Assembly: GCA_963665975.1 (NCBI GenBank)
Contig: OY762508.1
Location: 2,914,001 to 2,978,000, forward strand
DNA from: G963665975 sp963665975
GTDB lineage: Bacteria > Bacteroidota > Rhodothermia > Rhodothermales > Bin80
Direction: 5' to 3'
Length of the DNA: 64,000 nucleotides
The notes beneath the pieces are model-generated. The model worked only from the letters and a program-made list of their open reading frames with translations. It made no database searches and had not been told where the DNA came from. The position numbers and the translations under genes were made by a program. Shown in pieces: positions 51,523-60,978 of the stretch. Numbering within the stretch: position 1 is the stretch's first letter; each line of letters opens with the position of its first letter.

Positions 51523-53112
51523 TCAGGTACGGATTTTCGTATCCAGGATTGTTTTGGCGGCACGCTCGCCACTGGATCCCATAATGCCGCCTCCGGGATG
51601 CGTGCCAGAGCCACACATCCACAGGTTGTGGACAGGCGTTCGATAATGGGCCAGACCGGGCGCCGGGCGCTGGAATAACAATTGCTCCAGACTCAGTTCA
51701 CCATGGAATATGTTGCCTTCCGAAAGCCCGAACTGCTTCTCCAGGTCCCACGGCGTCAAGACCTGCTTGAAGAGGATGAGGTCCCGGATATTCGGAATGT
51801 ACTCCTCCAGCGTGTCGATTACGGCATTACCGAAGGCCTCCCGTTGGCGGGGCCAGTCTTCGGCTCCTTCTCGCAAATGGTAGGGTGCATACTGTACGAA
51901 GCAGGAAAGGATGTGCTTGCCGGGTGGCGCTACTGTGGGGTCGGTGAGAGAGGGAATGACGGCATTGATGAACGGGCGACGAGAAAACGCTCCGTACTTG
52001 GCCTCATCGTAGGCTCTTTCGAGATAATCAACATCAGGGGCAATGGCAATATCGCCACGAATGTGGTCTCCGCTACCGGGTCGGCATGCGAACTCAGGCA
52101 CTGCGTCCAGGGCCAGATTCACCTTCCCCGAACTGCCACGGAATTTGTAGCGCTTGACAAGCCGCGCTGTGTCGTTGTCGAGATGCTCTTCGCCCACCAG
52201 GCCAAGCAGTGTCTGACGTGGGTCCAGATTGGAAACGACGAGATCAGCCGATATTTCTTCGCCTGATTCCAGGCACACGCCAATGGCCCGTCCTCTACGT
52301 ACGTTCACGCTGGCGACGGGAGCATCGGTCCGGATTGTGGCGCCGAAACTGCGCGCGGCGCGCGCACAGGCAAGACTCACGCTCCCGGTGCCTCCCTGTG
52401 CGAATCCCCAACTCCGAAACACACCGTCGATTTCTCCCATGTAATGGTGTAGCAGCACGTATGCCGTACCCGGAGATCGCACACCCTTGAAGGTGCCGAT
52501 GATGCCGCTGGCTGACAGGGGGCCTTTGAACACATCGGACTCGAACCACAGGTCCAGAAAATCCGCGGCACTCAGCGTGAGGAGCTTCAGGTTGACATGG
52601 AAGAGGTCCGGGCCGAGCGCATGAAACTGCCGGGCGAACCGGAGGCTTGACAGCACATCCCGCACGCGTAGGGAGCCGATGGCGGGAGCCGGCCGGTCGA
52701 TGATACGTTTTGCCAGCTGTCCCAGCCTTGTCATGACGCGGCTGAACTCGGGATATACCTCAGCGTCCTTCCGGCTAAAGCGCTGGATCTCCCGCCGTGA
52801 CCGATCCTTGTTGGCCCATCGCGCCAGCGAGTCACCATTCGGAAGCGGCTGGAACGAGCAGTCCATCGGGATGACGCGGTAGCCGTGCCGAGCCAGCTCC
52901 AGCTCCCGTATGATGTGGGGACGAAAAAGACTAACGACGTAGGAGGCAACTGAAAAAGTGAAATTGGGGTACAGCTCTTCAGAGACCGCTGCGCCGCCGA
53001 GCACATGGCGGCGCTCCAGCACGAGCACACGGCGCCCAGCCCGCGCGAGGTATGCTGCACAAATGAGCCCATTGTGCCCGGCTCCCACGATAATGGCGTC
53101 GTAGTGCTTCAT
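51523..53112 (-). CDS. FAD-dependent oxidoreductase, PYROXD2/COG1233-like (second gene of the gcvT-like operon)
   Basis: ATG 53112 starts MKHYDAIIVGAGHNGLICAA, an FAD fold continuing YLARAGRRVLVLERRHVLGG and AAVSEELYPNFTFSVASYVV. The central and C-terminal parts hold GFAQGGTGSVSLACARAARS and MCGSGTHPGGGIMGSSGERA. This is the PYROXD2-like branch of COG1233, distinct from the next gene, so the two are diverged copies and not identical subunits. The start codon overlaps the end of the gcvT-like gene (ATGA, 53109-53112), so translation is coupled. The substrate is unknown. Confidence 0.9.
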   Translation of the reverse strand: MKHYDAIIVGAGHNGLICAAYLARAGRRVLVLERRHVLGGAAVSEELYPNFTFSVASYVVSLFRPHIIRELELARHGYRVIPMDCSFQPLPNGDSLARWANKDRSRREIQRFSRKDAEVYPEFSRVMTRLGQLAKRIIDRPAPAIGSLRVRDVLSSLRFARQFHALGPDLFHVNLKLLTLSAADFLDLWFESDVFKGPLSASGIIGTFKGVRSPGTAYVLLHHYMGEIDGVFRSWGFAQGGTGSVSLACARAARSFGATIRTDAPVASVNVRRGRAIGVCLESGEEISADLVVSNLDPRQTLLGLVGEEHLDNDTARLVKRYKFRGSSGKVNLALDAVPEFACRPGSGDHIRGDIAIAPDVDYLERAYDEAKYGAFSRRPFINAVIPSLTDPTVAPPGKHILSCFVQYAPYHLREGAEDWPRQREAFGNAVIDTLEEYIPNIRDLILFKQVLTPWDLEKQFGLSEGNIFHGELSLEQLLFQRPAPGLAHYRTPVHNLWMCGSGTHPGGGIMGSSGERAAKTILDTKIRT

Positions 53113-54320
53113 TCTTCGCGTCCCTGGACGGCCGTCTTGCGCTTCGGGTTGAAAAAGCGGGGCGCGCAAATGGTGGCCGCGACCACATGACGCGTGTGCT
53201 CCACCGTCATTTCAATGCGCGTTTGCGTACCCGGTCTGGCGTAGCCTGTGCGTACGGTGGCGAGCGCAATGTTCTTCTTCAGTATGGGTGACCATGTGCC
53301 GCTCGTGGCGTAGCCAATCTGGCATTGTCTGTCTCGGTCGCGGTACAGTGGGACTGACGTGCGCCATGCCTCGGTCGGCACCTCCGGCGGCAGTCCATAG
53401 CGGGCGTACAGGCGTTCCGTTTCCTCCCAGTCTATATCCAGTCCTACCAGGCTCCAGGGGGCGCCGTGCGTCTTCTCGCGCTGCAGTGCCGTCTGGCCGC
53501 AGAACTGCTCCCGATCAAGCTCCACGGTCCAGCCAAGCGAGAGCTCGAATGGCGACGACTTCCGATGATCGACCAGTGCGTGCAAAGCATTGTAGTAGTC
53601 GACATCCTTGAGAATCAGGCCTGATTCAATTCGACACATATCAAGGGCGTCGAGTCCTGCGGGACGTAGCGCATAGGCCTCACCGGCGGCCATTAACGCA
53701 TCCCACACCGCCAGCGCATGAGTATCGTCCATCCAGATTTCATAGCCAAGATCTCCCGTGTATCCCGTGCGTGAAATCCAGACACGGGCACCAGCCACGC
53801 AGCCCTCCGTGGTGCGAAAGAAGCGCAATCCGCTAAGGTCGGCGTCACAGACCTCTTGCAATACTGCTCGCGAGTACGGGCCCTGGATGGCCAGCGCTGC
53901 TATGCGTTCCGTCACGTCTTCCAGAACTACTCGCTGGTTGCCTACGAAGCGGCTGAACCAGGAAAAGCAAGGATCAGCGGACGTAATGAAAAAGTCGTCC
54001 TCGCCTCGCCGCATCACAGTGCCGTCATCGATGACCTTGCCGCGGTCGTCGCACCAGCAACAGTACGCGACGCGGCCCACCGGGAGCCGTTGGATGTCTC
54101 GCACCATGATGCGGGCCAGGCAAGAGGCCGCATCCGGACCGCGCAACCGGTACTTGAAAAGCGGGCTCACATCCAATAGACCTGCCGCGTGGCGAATGGC
54201 GTGGTATTCGGCGTCACAGTGGATCAGATAGGATGCCACCGCGTAGGCTCCCGCCCACGATTTCCAGTGCATGCTTTCGCACAGTGCCAGTTGACGGGAA
54301 AAAAAGGGAGTCTTGCGCAT
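53109..54320 (-). CDS. GcvT-like aminomethyltransferase/folate-binding protein
   Basis: A 403-residue member of the glycine-cleavage T-protein family. It starts MRKTPFFSRQLALCESMHWK, the N-terminus common to the dimethylglycine-type branch. It contains WAGAYAVASYLIHCDAEYHA, IRHAAGLLDVSPLFKYRLRG, DALDMCRIESGLILKDVDYY and the C-terminal barrel element IGYATSGTWSPILKKNIALA. This family transfers one-carbon units between a methylated amine and tetrahydrofolate. gcvH and gcvP are not adjacent, so it is not the ordinary glycine cleavage T protein. Two FAD oxidoreductases follow with a 4-bp overlap and a 4-bp gap; oxidative demethylation is the obvious hypothesis. Confidence 0.88.
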   Translation of the reverse strand: MRKTPFFSRQLALCESMHWKSWAGAYAVASYLIHCDAEYHAIRHAAGLLDVSPLFKYRLRGPDAASCLARIMVRDIQRLPVGRVAYCCWCDDRGKVIDDGTVMRRGEDDFFITSADPCFSWFSRFVGNQRVVLEDVTERIAALAIQGPYSRAVLQEVCDADLSGLRFFRTTEGCVAGARVWISRTGYTGDLGYEIWMDDTHALAVWDALMAAGEAYALRPAGLDALDMCRIESGLILKDVDYYNALHALVDHRKSSPFELSLGWTVELDREQFCGQTALQREKTHGAPWSLVGLDIDWEETERLYARYGLPPEVPTEAWRTSVPLYRDRDRQCQIGYATSGTWSPILKKNIALATVRTGYARPGTQTRIEMTVEHTRHVVAATICAPRFFNPKRKTAVQGREE

Positions 54321-54483
54321 ATTATCGTACGCTTAACGTCATACATGACTATACTAATCTAAGCTTTATTCGGCTTAGCGCGTGCATGCGAAGCCCGGAT
54401 TTATTTGACGTATTCGCGCGATGTCAATATTGGTAATCCCTTGTCAATAGCCGTTTCGTTTGATTCCCTCGAAAACGACTGCA

Positions 54484-55677
54484 ATGACCCGCATCCAGAC
54501 GAGCGCTGCCACGGTGGCAGACGATGTAATCAAGGAGTTCATCCATTGGAATGGCGATGCCATTGGAGTGAGAATCGCCCGTGCGCCGGGGCGCGTGAAC
54601 CTCATCGGTGAGCATACGGATTATAACGAGGGCTTCGTGCTTCCAATGACGGTAGAATGCTCAGTGGTTGTAGCCGCGCGGGTCCGCAAGCGGGGGTGCC
54701 ACCGCGTGCGTTCCGATTTTTTCGGCGAAGACGTTGACATCCCAGTGGGAGAGAGGCCTAGCGGGAATATGCCACGATGGGCATCCTACGTCGCAGGCAT
54801 GCTCTGCGAAATACACACCTTGCATGGACGGGCAGCCGGCTTGGAAATGCTCATAGTCAGCGACGTGCCAATAGGTGCGGGGCTGAGTTCGTCTGCAGCG
54901 CTGGAAATGGCAGTAGGCATGGTCGCAGCCGATCTTGCACGTATCCACATTCCGGCAAAGGCGATGGCCCGCATTGGACAGCGAGTAGAGCATACGTACG
55001 CGCATGTTCACTGCGGAATCATGGATCAGATAGCCTCCAGGCTCGGCAAGCGTGGACATGCGCTATTGCTGGATTGTCGGACGCTGCGGACACGCGCAGT
55101 GCCTCTGCCAGGGGACCAGGCAACCCTTGTTGTTGTCGACAGCGGCGTGCGCCGCGCACTTGCCGCGTCCAAATACAATGAGCGCCGAGACGAATGTGCG
55201 CAGAGTCTGGCGTATTTCAAGCAATTGGACGGAGGCATCAGCGCGCTGCGCGACGTTTCGCTGGAAACGTTCCAACAGCACAGGCACGGGATCCCGGCGC
55301 ACCTGCAAAGGCGCACGCAGCACGTGATCGAAGAGAATGCCAGAGTGCGCGAATCCGTCAAGGCTTTGGAGGCCGGTGACCTTGCTGCATTTGGCGCATG
55401 CATGTGGCGCTCCCATGAAAGCCTGCGGGATTTATACGAGGTAAGCTGCCACGAACTGGATACGCTGGTAGAAGCCGCACGCCAAATGCCAGGCGTGCTC
55501 GGGGCGCGGATGACCGGCGGAGGATTCGGAGGCTGTACCGTGAATGTGGTGCAACCATCCGCGACACCACAATTCTGCGATCGCATTCTGGCAGAATATG
55601 AAGAAGCGTGCCATCGGTCTGCTTCGGTCATGGTTGTCAACGAGAACTTGGAAGCCGGTATTGTCCCATGGAAATAG
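54484..55677 (+). CDS. galK: Galactokinase (GHMP kinase)
   Basis: This enzyme phosphorylates galactose to galactose-1-phosphate. The galactokinase signature GRVNLIGEHTDYNEGFVLPM is complete. The GHMP ATP-binding motif PIGAGLSSSAALEMAVG and the C-terminal MTGGGFGGCTVNVV are also present. ATG 54484 gives 397 residues; a TTG at 54460 is in frame but less likely. No other Leloir gene (galE, galT) is nearby, so the substrate could be a related sugar. It is about 160 bp from the divergent gcvT-like operon and 84 bp upstream of the DapA-family gene, so it probably heads that run. Confidence 0.93.
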   Translation: MTRIQTSAATVADDVIKEFIHWNGDAIGVRIARAPGRVNLIGEHTDYNEGFVLPMTVECSVVVAARVRKRGCHRVRSDFFGEDVDIPVGERPSGNMPRWASYVAGMLCEIHTLHGRAAGLEMLIVSDVPIGAGLSSSAALEMAVGMVAADLARIHIPAKAMARIGQRVEHTYAHVHCGIMDQIASRLGKRGHALLLDCRTLRTRAVPLPGDQATLVVVDSGVRRALAASKYNERRDECAQSLAYFKQLDGGISALRDVSLETFQQHRHGIPAHLQRRTQHVIEENARVRESVKALEAGDLAAFGACMWRSHESLRDLYEVSCHELDTLVEAARQMPGVLGARMTGGGFGGCTVNVVQPSATPQFCDRILAEYEEACHRSASVMVVNENLEAGIVPWK

Positions 55678-55761
55678 CTTTGCCTCTGGAGCATGCGTCG
55701 GCCAGCGTGCGTACCTTTTGACGCTTGTCTATTCGACTCACACAAGAGGCGAAAGCCACCC

Positions 55762-56664
55762 ATGATGCGCCTTTCAGGCGGCGTATACGCCGCGAGTCTG
55801 ACGCCGATGCACGCGGACCTTAGCGTTGCGCACAGCGCCCTTGTGCGCCACTGTCGCTGGCTTCTGAATAACGGCTGCGACGGCATCGTTCTTCTCGGCA
55901 CCACGGGCGAGGCGAATTCATTGTGCACCGCGGAGCGCATGGCGCTCCTTGACGCGGTTCTTGCTGCAGGCTTGCCCGCCAGCCGGATCATGGTCGGCAC
56001 AGGGTGTTGTTCTGTACCGGAAACGATCACACTCACGCGTCATGCGCTGGCGGGAGGCGTGTGCAACGCGCTCATGCTGCCGCCCTTCTACTATAAGCGG
56101 ATTCCGGATGAGGGCGTATTCGCCGCCTTCGATCAGGTGATACAGGCCATCGGGTCAGAGGCGCTGCAAGTATATCTGTATCACTTCCCGCAGATGACTT
56201 CCGTGCCCTTTACCGATGCACTGATTGCGCGGCTCATGGATGCCTTCCCGAGAACTATCGTAGGAATGAAGGATTCCAGCGGAGATTTTGGGCACATGGC
56301 GCGGGTGATTGCTGCATTCCCGGAGCTTCGGATATTTGCTGGTACAGAGCGCTATTTGGTCGATGTCCTCCGGCTCGGGGGTGCGGGTTGCATCACTGCC
56401 ACGACGAATATCACGTGCTCACTCGCCGCCGCAGTGTACGCCGACTGGCGGCGTGATGGGGTTGGCCCTCAGGAACGCCTCACGAAGGCGCGTGCGGCCA
56501 TCGAAGCATACCCGATGATTCCGGCGCTAAAGCATATCATGGCCGCCCGCACCGGCGAAACAGCATGGCGTGCCATGCGTCCGCCTCAAGCGCCGCTCGA
56601 AACAGCTAGTGCTACAGGTCTCCTTGCAGAGATAGAGTCCTTGTTGGCGCTTGAATCCACATAA
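55762..56664 (+). CDS. DapA-family (dihydrodipicolinate synthase-like) aldolase or lyase
   Basis: A class I, Schiff-base aldolase of the DapA/NanA family. It starts MMRLSGGVYAASLTPMHADL and shows DGIVLLGTTGEANSLCTAER (the GTTGE site). The catalytic lysine is in PRTIVGMKDSSGDFG and the conserved tyrosine in LQVYLYHFPQMTSVPF. IPALKHIMAARTG is near the C-terminus. About 300 residues is normal. The family makes or breaks bonds between pyruvate and an aldehyde; substrates include dihydrodipicolinate, sialic acid and 2-keto-3-deoxy sugars. The neighbours, an aminotransferase 14 bp downstream and then the kinase-phospholyase fusion, favour a catabolic role. Confidence 0.88.
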   Translation: MMRLSGGVYAASLTPMHADLSVAHSALVRHCRWLLNNGCDGIVLLGTTGEANSLCTAERMALLDAVLAAGLPASRIMVGTGCCSVPETITLTRHALAGGVCNALMLPPFYYKRIPDEGVFAAFDQVIQAIGSEALQVYLYHFPQMTSVPFTDALIARLMDAFPRTIVGMKDSSGDFGHMARVIAAFPELRIFAGTERYLVDVLRLGGAGCITATTNITCSLAAAVYADWRRDGVGPQERLTKARAAIEAYPMIPALKHIMAARTGETAWRAMRPPQAPLETASATGLLAEIESLLALEST

Positions 56665-56678
56665 CACCACAGGATGCG

Positions 56679-57821
56679 ATGAATACTGCCAGATTCCAGG
56701 AATTTGATTTGGAACGTCTGCTGTCCGATTACGAGCAGACTGTAGAGATCAATCTCAGCGAAAGCGGTGTCCACCCGCTGACGCTTGCAGAATTGGTCCG
56801 GGGCAATCAGGACATGCTTGCTGCGTTATTGGACACCTCTCTGAATTATCCTCAGGTAAACGGCGAAGATTCGCTCCGCGCGCGCATTGCGGCATTGTAC
56901 GAAGGAGCGGATCCGGACAACATTCTGGTGACCGTAGGTGCGGCCGAGGCGAACTATATCGCCGGCCGGGTCTTGGCGCAGGTGGCAGGTGAGATGGTCG
57001 TCATGATGCCTAACTATTTGCAGCTCTGGGGTGTTGCCCGCAATGCCGGGTGCGCAGTGCGAAGGCTGTCATTGCGTGCGGACGATGACTGGTCGCTCGA
57101 CACCGAAGCATTGAATCGGGTTGTAACACCGGATACATCGGTAATAGCCGTGTGCAACCCTAACAACCCAACGGGCACGGTATTGGCGCCTGAGGAGATG
57201 ACAGCCGTAGTGGAGGCCGCGCGCGGCGTCGGCGCCTGGATTCTGGCGGACGAAGTGTACGCAGGAGCCGAGCGGTGCACGGATACGCAGACGCCATCGT
57301 TCTGGGGACTCTACGACAAAGTCATCGCAATCGGCAGTCTGAGCAAGGCTTACGGCCTGCCGGGCTTGCGTGTTGGCTGGATGGTGGCTCCCCTGGACTT
57401 CATTCGCGCCGCATGGCGCAGGCACGAGTACACGACAATTGCAGCCACCGCGCTCTCGAACGGCCTGGCCACTTACGCTTTATCAGATGACGTTCGCGAG
57501 TTTCTGATAGACCGCTCACGCGCGCATGTGCGCCGGGGGTATACAATCCTTGAGGCCTGGCTTGGAGAGCATCCGGAGACGCTTCGCTGTACGCCGCCAC
57601 ATGCGGGTGCGATTGCCTGCGTCCGCTATGCCTTCGACGTGCCGTCGCAACCGCTTGCTCACACGCTGCGCTGCGATCACAGCGTCCTGGTAGTTCCGGG
57701 AGCCTATTCTGGAGCCGAAGGCCACCTACGCATCGCCTTCGGCGGGCGCGAGGACATGCTTAGCGAAGGGCTCGCTCGACTGTCGGCCTGCTTTGCAACC
57801 ATGCGGCGCCGTCCTGATTGA
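56679..57821 (+). CDS. PLP-dependent aminotransferase, class I/II
   Basis: A fold-type I aminotransferase of 380 residues. It carries LDTSLNYPQVNGEDSLRARI near the N-terminus, then VTVGAAEANYIAGRVL, VCNPNNPTGTVLAPEEM and WILADEVYAGAE. The PLP-binding lysine is in GSLSKAYGLPGLRVGWMVAP, and the substrate-carboxylate Arg region is near HLRIAFGGRED. The substrate is not obvious; it resembles amino-acid or diamino-type class I enzymes. It starts 14 bp after the DapA-like gene and ends 48 bp before the fusion gene, so these three are very likely cotranscribed. Confidence 0.9.
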   Translation: MNTARFQEFDLERLLSDYEQTVEINLSESGVHPLTLAELVRGNQDMLAALLDTSLNYPQVNGEDSLRARIAALYEGADPDNILVTVGAAEANYIAGRVLAQVAGEMVVMMPNYLQLWGVARNAGCAVRRLSLRADDDWSLDTEALNRVVTPDTSVIAVCNPNNPTGTVLAPEEMTAVVEAARGVGAWILADEVYAGAERCTDTQTPSFWGLYDKVIAIGSLSKAYGLPGLRVGWMVAPLDFIRAAWRRHEYTTIAATALSNGLATYALSDDVREFLIDRSRAHVRRGYTILEAWLGEHPETLRCTPPHAGAIACVRYAFDVPSQPLAHTLRCDHSVLVVPGAYSGAEGHLRIAFGGREDMLSEGLARLSACFATMRRRPD

Positions 57822-57869
57822 CCCCGTCCGATCGGCAGCAGAGCTGCCGGAAACCCGTCACCGGTCGCT

Positions 57870-60800
57870 ATGGACACGCTCGAAAGCAACGCTCCCAGGT
57901 TTACGACAGAAGAGGCTGTGCGGCTTGCAGCGTCACACTATGGGTTTGTGGCCACCGCGCGCTCCTTGCCGAGTCATTGCGATCAGAACTTTGCATTGGA
58001 AGCGACCTCGCGCGCGCGTTATGTGCTCAAGATTGCCAATACGATGGCAGACCCTGACGAGCTGGACTTGCAGCGAAGCGTGCTCGCTCACCTATCGAAG
58101 TGCCATGAATCGGTGGCCGTACAGCATCTTCAGCCTACATCGAATGGGGAAGACGGTGCGATCGTTCAGGCGTCGGACGGCTCCAGGCATTGGATGTGGA
58201 TGGTGTCTTATTTGCCGGGCCGACCTCTCGGGCGGGTGCGGCCGCATACACCGGAATTGCTTGCCGATGTCGGACGCACGCTCGGGTCGATGGACCGCGC
58301 GCTCGACGGATTTGCGCATCCCGCCATGCATCGCTCGTTCGTGTGGGATTTGCGCCGGGCGAGCAGTCTTCGGAAATACCTGACGCACATAGGTGACGTA
58401 GCGCGACGGTCTCGCGTCGAGAACTTCCTTGAGTATTACGAACGCGACGTGGTGCCGCAGCTGGTTGCGCTGCGGACAGGCGTGATCCACAACGACGCCA
58501 ACGACTACAACCTCCTTGTTCAGGGGGCAGGGTACGACGCTTGTATCAGCGGCATTATCGACTTCGGAGACGTTCTGCATACGCACACGGTTATCGAGCT
58601 TGCAATCGGAGCCACGTATGCAATGCTTGGAAAGCGCGACCCGCTGCGAGCTGCGGTGCATTTGGTGCGGGGATATCATGGGGCGTATCCGCTGCAGGCG
58701 GCAGAGCTAGCCGTGCTGTATGACCTGATAGTCGCACGTCTGTGCTCAAGTATTCTGGTATCGGCATTTCGCAGCACGATTGAGCCGGACAACGCGTATT
58801 TGCAGATATCGGAAGCTCCAGCCTGGGATCTGTTGGAGACCCTGTCAGACGTCCATCCAAGATTCGCCTGCTACACGTTCCGTGAGGCTTGTGGACTGGA
58901 TCCGGACCCCCAAGCTGCGCATGTGGTCAAGTGGCTCAAGCAGCAGCGCGCCGGGCGAGCTGCCATCACGCAGCCCGATCTGCGGGGCGCCGATTGTGAG
59001 GTGCTGGATTTAAGCGTGGGCAGTCCACTTACTGGCGGTCCGGACAGTGCGCCAAGTGCTCCGTCTGTGGAGTTGTCACATTTCCTGACGCAGTCTCAGT
59101 CACGCGTGGCAATAGGGAGATATGACGAGGTACGCCTCTTCTACACGGGAGACCAATTCGTTACGCGAAGTGAAGAGCGCCGCACGGTGCACCTGGGTAT
59201 TGACATTTTCCGCCCTGCCGGAACGCCTGTTTTCGCGCCGTTGTCCGGCGTAGTGCACAGCTTTCAGGATGCAGGCGAGCCTCTGGGATACGGCCCAGTC
59301 ATTATTCTGGAACATGAGGCATGCGGGACCCCATGCTATACGCTTTATGGGCATCTAAGCCGCGCATCGCTGTCCGATATTAAGCCAGGCCGGCAATTCC
59401 GCAAGGGCGATCGCATTGGCACGATCGGTGACACCGAAGAGAATGGCGGATGGGTACCACATTTGCACTTCCAGATCATTACCGATCTGTTGGGGGCGCA
59501 GGGAGATTTTCCGGGGGTTGCCGCAGCAAGTGAGCGCGCGGTCTACACCAGCATATGCCCCGATCCAAACCTGCTCCTGGGAATTCCGGACAGGTGTTTT
59601 CCTGAGTCTGACTGGGGTAGCGCGCAAATCCTCGAGCGTCGCGCGCGCCATATTGGGCGCAACCTGAGCATTTCGTATAGGACGCCGCTATTGATCGTGC
59701 GGGGAGAAATGCAGTACCTGTACGATGATACGGGCCGGGTCTTTCTGGATGCCGTGAACAACGTGCCACACGTTGGGCACAGCCATCCACGGGTGGTGCA
59801 GGCTGCGCGGCGACAGATGGCGGTGCTGAACACCAACACACGCTATCTCCATGCGTCACTGGTCCGCTATGCGGAGCGCCTGGCGTCGCTGCTGTCGGAT
59901 CCGCTCTCGGTCTGCTTCTTCGTCAATTCCGGTAGTGAGGCAAACGATTTGGCGTTGCGACTTGCCCACGCCCACACCGGACAGCGGGATGTCATGGTGC
60001 TGGACGGGGCGTACCATGGCCACCTCAGTTCACTGATCAAGATCAGTCCGTACAAGTTCGATGGTCCGGGTGGGAAAGGTGCTCCACCGCATGTACATAA
60101 AGTCACACGCCCGGACCCGTACCGTGCACCCACCGGCCAAACCGGGCAGGGCTATGCCGAGAGTGTCCTTGAGGCTACGCGCACCATTGAGCAGGCAGGC
60201 CGCGGTGTGGCAGCGTTTATTTCCGAATCGATTCTCGGTTGTGCGGGACAGATAGAATTCCCTGCAGGTTATCTCCCCGCGGCCTATCGCTACACCAGAC
60301 AGGCCGGCGGTGTCTGCATCGCGGACGAAGTGCAGGTGGGTTTTGGAAGGGTAGGGACGCACTTCTGGGGTTTTGAGACGCAGGAAGTCGTCCCCGACAT
60401 CGTGGTATTGGGGAAGCCGATCGGCAACGGCCATCCTCTGGGCGCGGTGGTCACCACGCCGGAAATTGCGGACTCCTTTGACACGGGGATGGAGTTCTTT
60501 AGCACCTTCGGAGGCAACCCCGTGTCGTGCGCGGTGGGCATGGCAGTGCTGGATGTGATTGAAGAGGAAGGGTTGCAGGCGCACGCCCTGCGTGTTGGCA
60601 ATGCGCTCCATGCCGGGCTGAGCGACTTACAGTCACGACATCAGCTCATCGGTGACGTGCGCGGGCGCGGCCTGTTTCTCGGTGTTGAGCTCGTGCTCGA
60701 TACCGAGGCACTCCAACCTGCGACTGAGCAGGCATCATACATAGTCAATCGTCTGTGTGAGCACGGCGTCCTCGTCGGCACTGATGGTCCGTTTCACAAC

Positions 60801-60902
60801 GTCCTCAAGATCAAGCCACCGCTTGTGTTTTCCGAAGCCAACGCGGACTTCCTGGTGGAAACCCTGGATAATATCCTGAAAGAGGATTTCGTGCGGCGCT
60901 GA
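57870..60902 (+). CDS. Trifunctional APH kinase-M23-class III aminotransferase/phospholyase fusion
   Basis: A 1010-residue fusion. Residues about 20-330 are an APH-type kinase with RYVLKIAN, VIHNDANDYNLLVQ (HxD site near 208) and GIIDFGDVLHTH. Residues about 400-570 are a peptidase M23-like domain, HLGIDIFRPAGTPVFAPLSG and PHLHFQ, keeping the H, D and HxH metal residues. Residues about 596-1005 are a class III PLP enzyme, with NVPHVGHSHPRVV, ADEVQVGFGRVGTHFWGFET and IVVLGKPIGNGHPLGAV, where K849 should hold PLP. Its end, LVGTDGPFHNVLKIKPP, closely recalls mammalian ETNPPL and PHYKPL, phospho-lyases for phosphoethanolamine and phosphohydroxylysine. A kinase plus phospholyase that breaks down an amino alcohol is a sensible reading. 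The M23 role is unknown. Confidence 0.9.
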   Translation: MDTLESNAPRFTTEEAVRLAASHYGFVATARSLPSHCDQNFALEATSRARYVLKIANTMADPDELDLQRSVLAHLSKCHESVAVQHLQPTSNGEDGAIVQASDGSRHWMWMVSYLPGRPLGRVRPHTPELLADVGRTLGSMDRALDGFAHPAMHRSFVWDLRRASSLRKYLTHIGDVARRSRVENFLEYYERDVVPQLVALRTGVIHNDANDYNLLVQGAGYDACISGIIDFGDVLHTHTVIELAIGATYAMLGKRDPLRAAVHLVRGYHGAYPLQAAELAVLYDLIVARLCSSILVSAFRSTIEPDNAYLQISEAPAWDLLETLSDVHPRFACYTFREACGLDPDPQAAHVVKWLKQQRAGRAAITQPDLRGADCEVLDLSVGSPLTGGPDSAPSAPSVELSHFLTQSQSRVAIGRYDEVRLFYTGDQFVTRSEERRTVHLGIDIFRPAGTPVFAPLSGVVHSFQDAGEPLGYGPVIILEHEACGTPCYTLYGHLSRASLSDIKPGRQFRKGDRIGTIGDTEENGGWVPHLHFQIITDLLGAQGDFPGVAAASERAVYTSICPDPNLLLGIPDRCFPESDWGSAQILERRARHIGRNLSISYRTPLLIVRGEMQYLYDDTGRVFLDAVNNVPHVGHSHPRVVQAARRQMAVLNTNTRYLHASLVRYAERLASLLSDPLSVCFFVNSGSEANDLALRLAHAHTGQRDVMVLDGAYHGHLSSLIKISPYKFDGPGGKGAPPHVHKVTRPDPYRAPTGQTGQGYAESVLEATRTIEQAGRGVAAFISESILGCAGQIEFPAGYLPAAYRYTRQAGGVCIADEVQVGFGRVGTHFWGFETQEVVPDIVVLGKPIGNGHPLGAVVTTPEIADSFDTGMEFFSTFGGNPVSCAVGMAVLDVIEEEGLQAHALRVGNALHAGLSDLQSRHQLIGDVRGRGLFLGVELVLDTEALQPATEQASYIVNRLCEHGVLVGTDGPFHNVLKIKPPLVFSEANADFLVETLDNILKEDFVRR

Positions 60903-60978
60903 AAACGGCAAGTGGCAATAGAGACGCCCAACCGATATCTTCGCTGCGCACATAGGCCCACGAAACTGCAATAACGAG

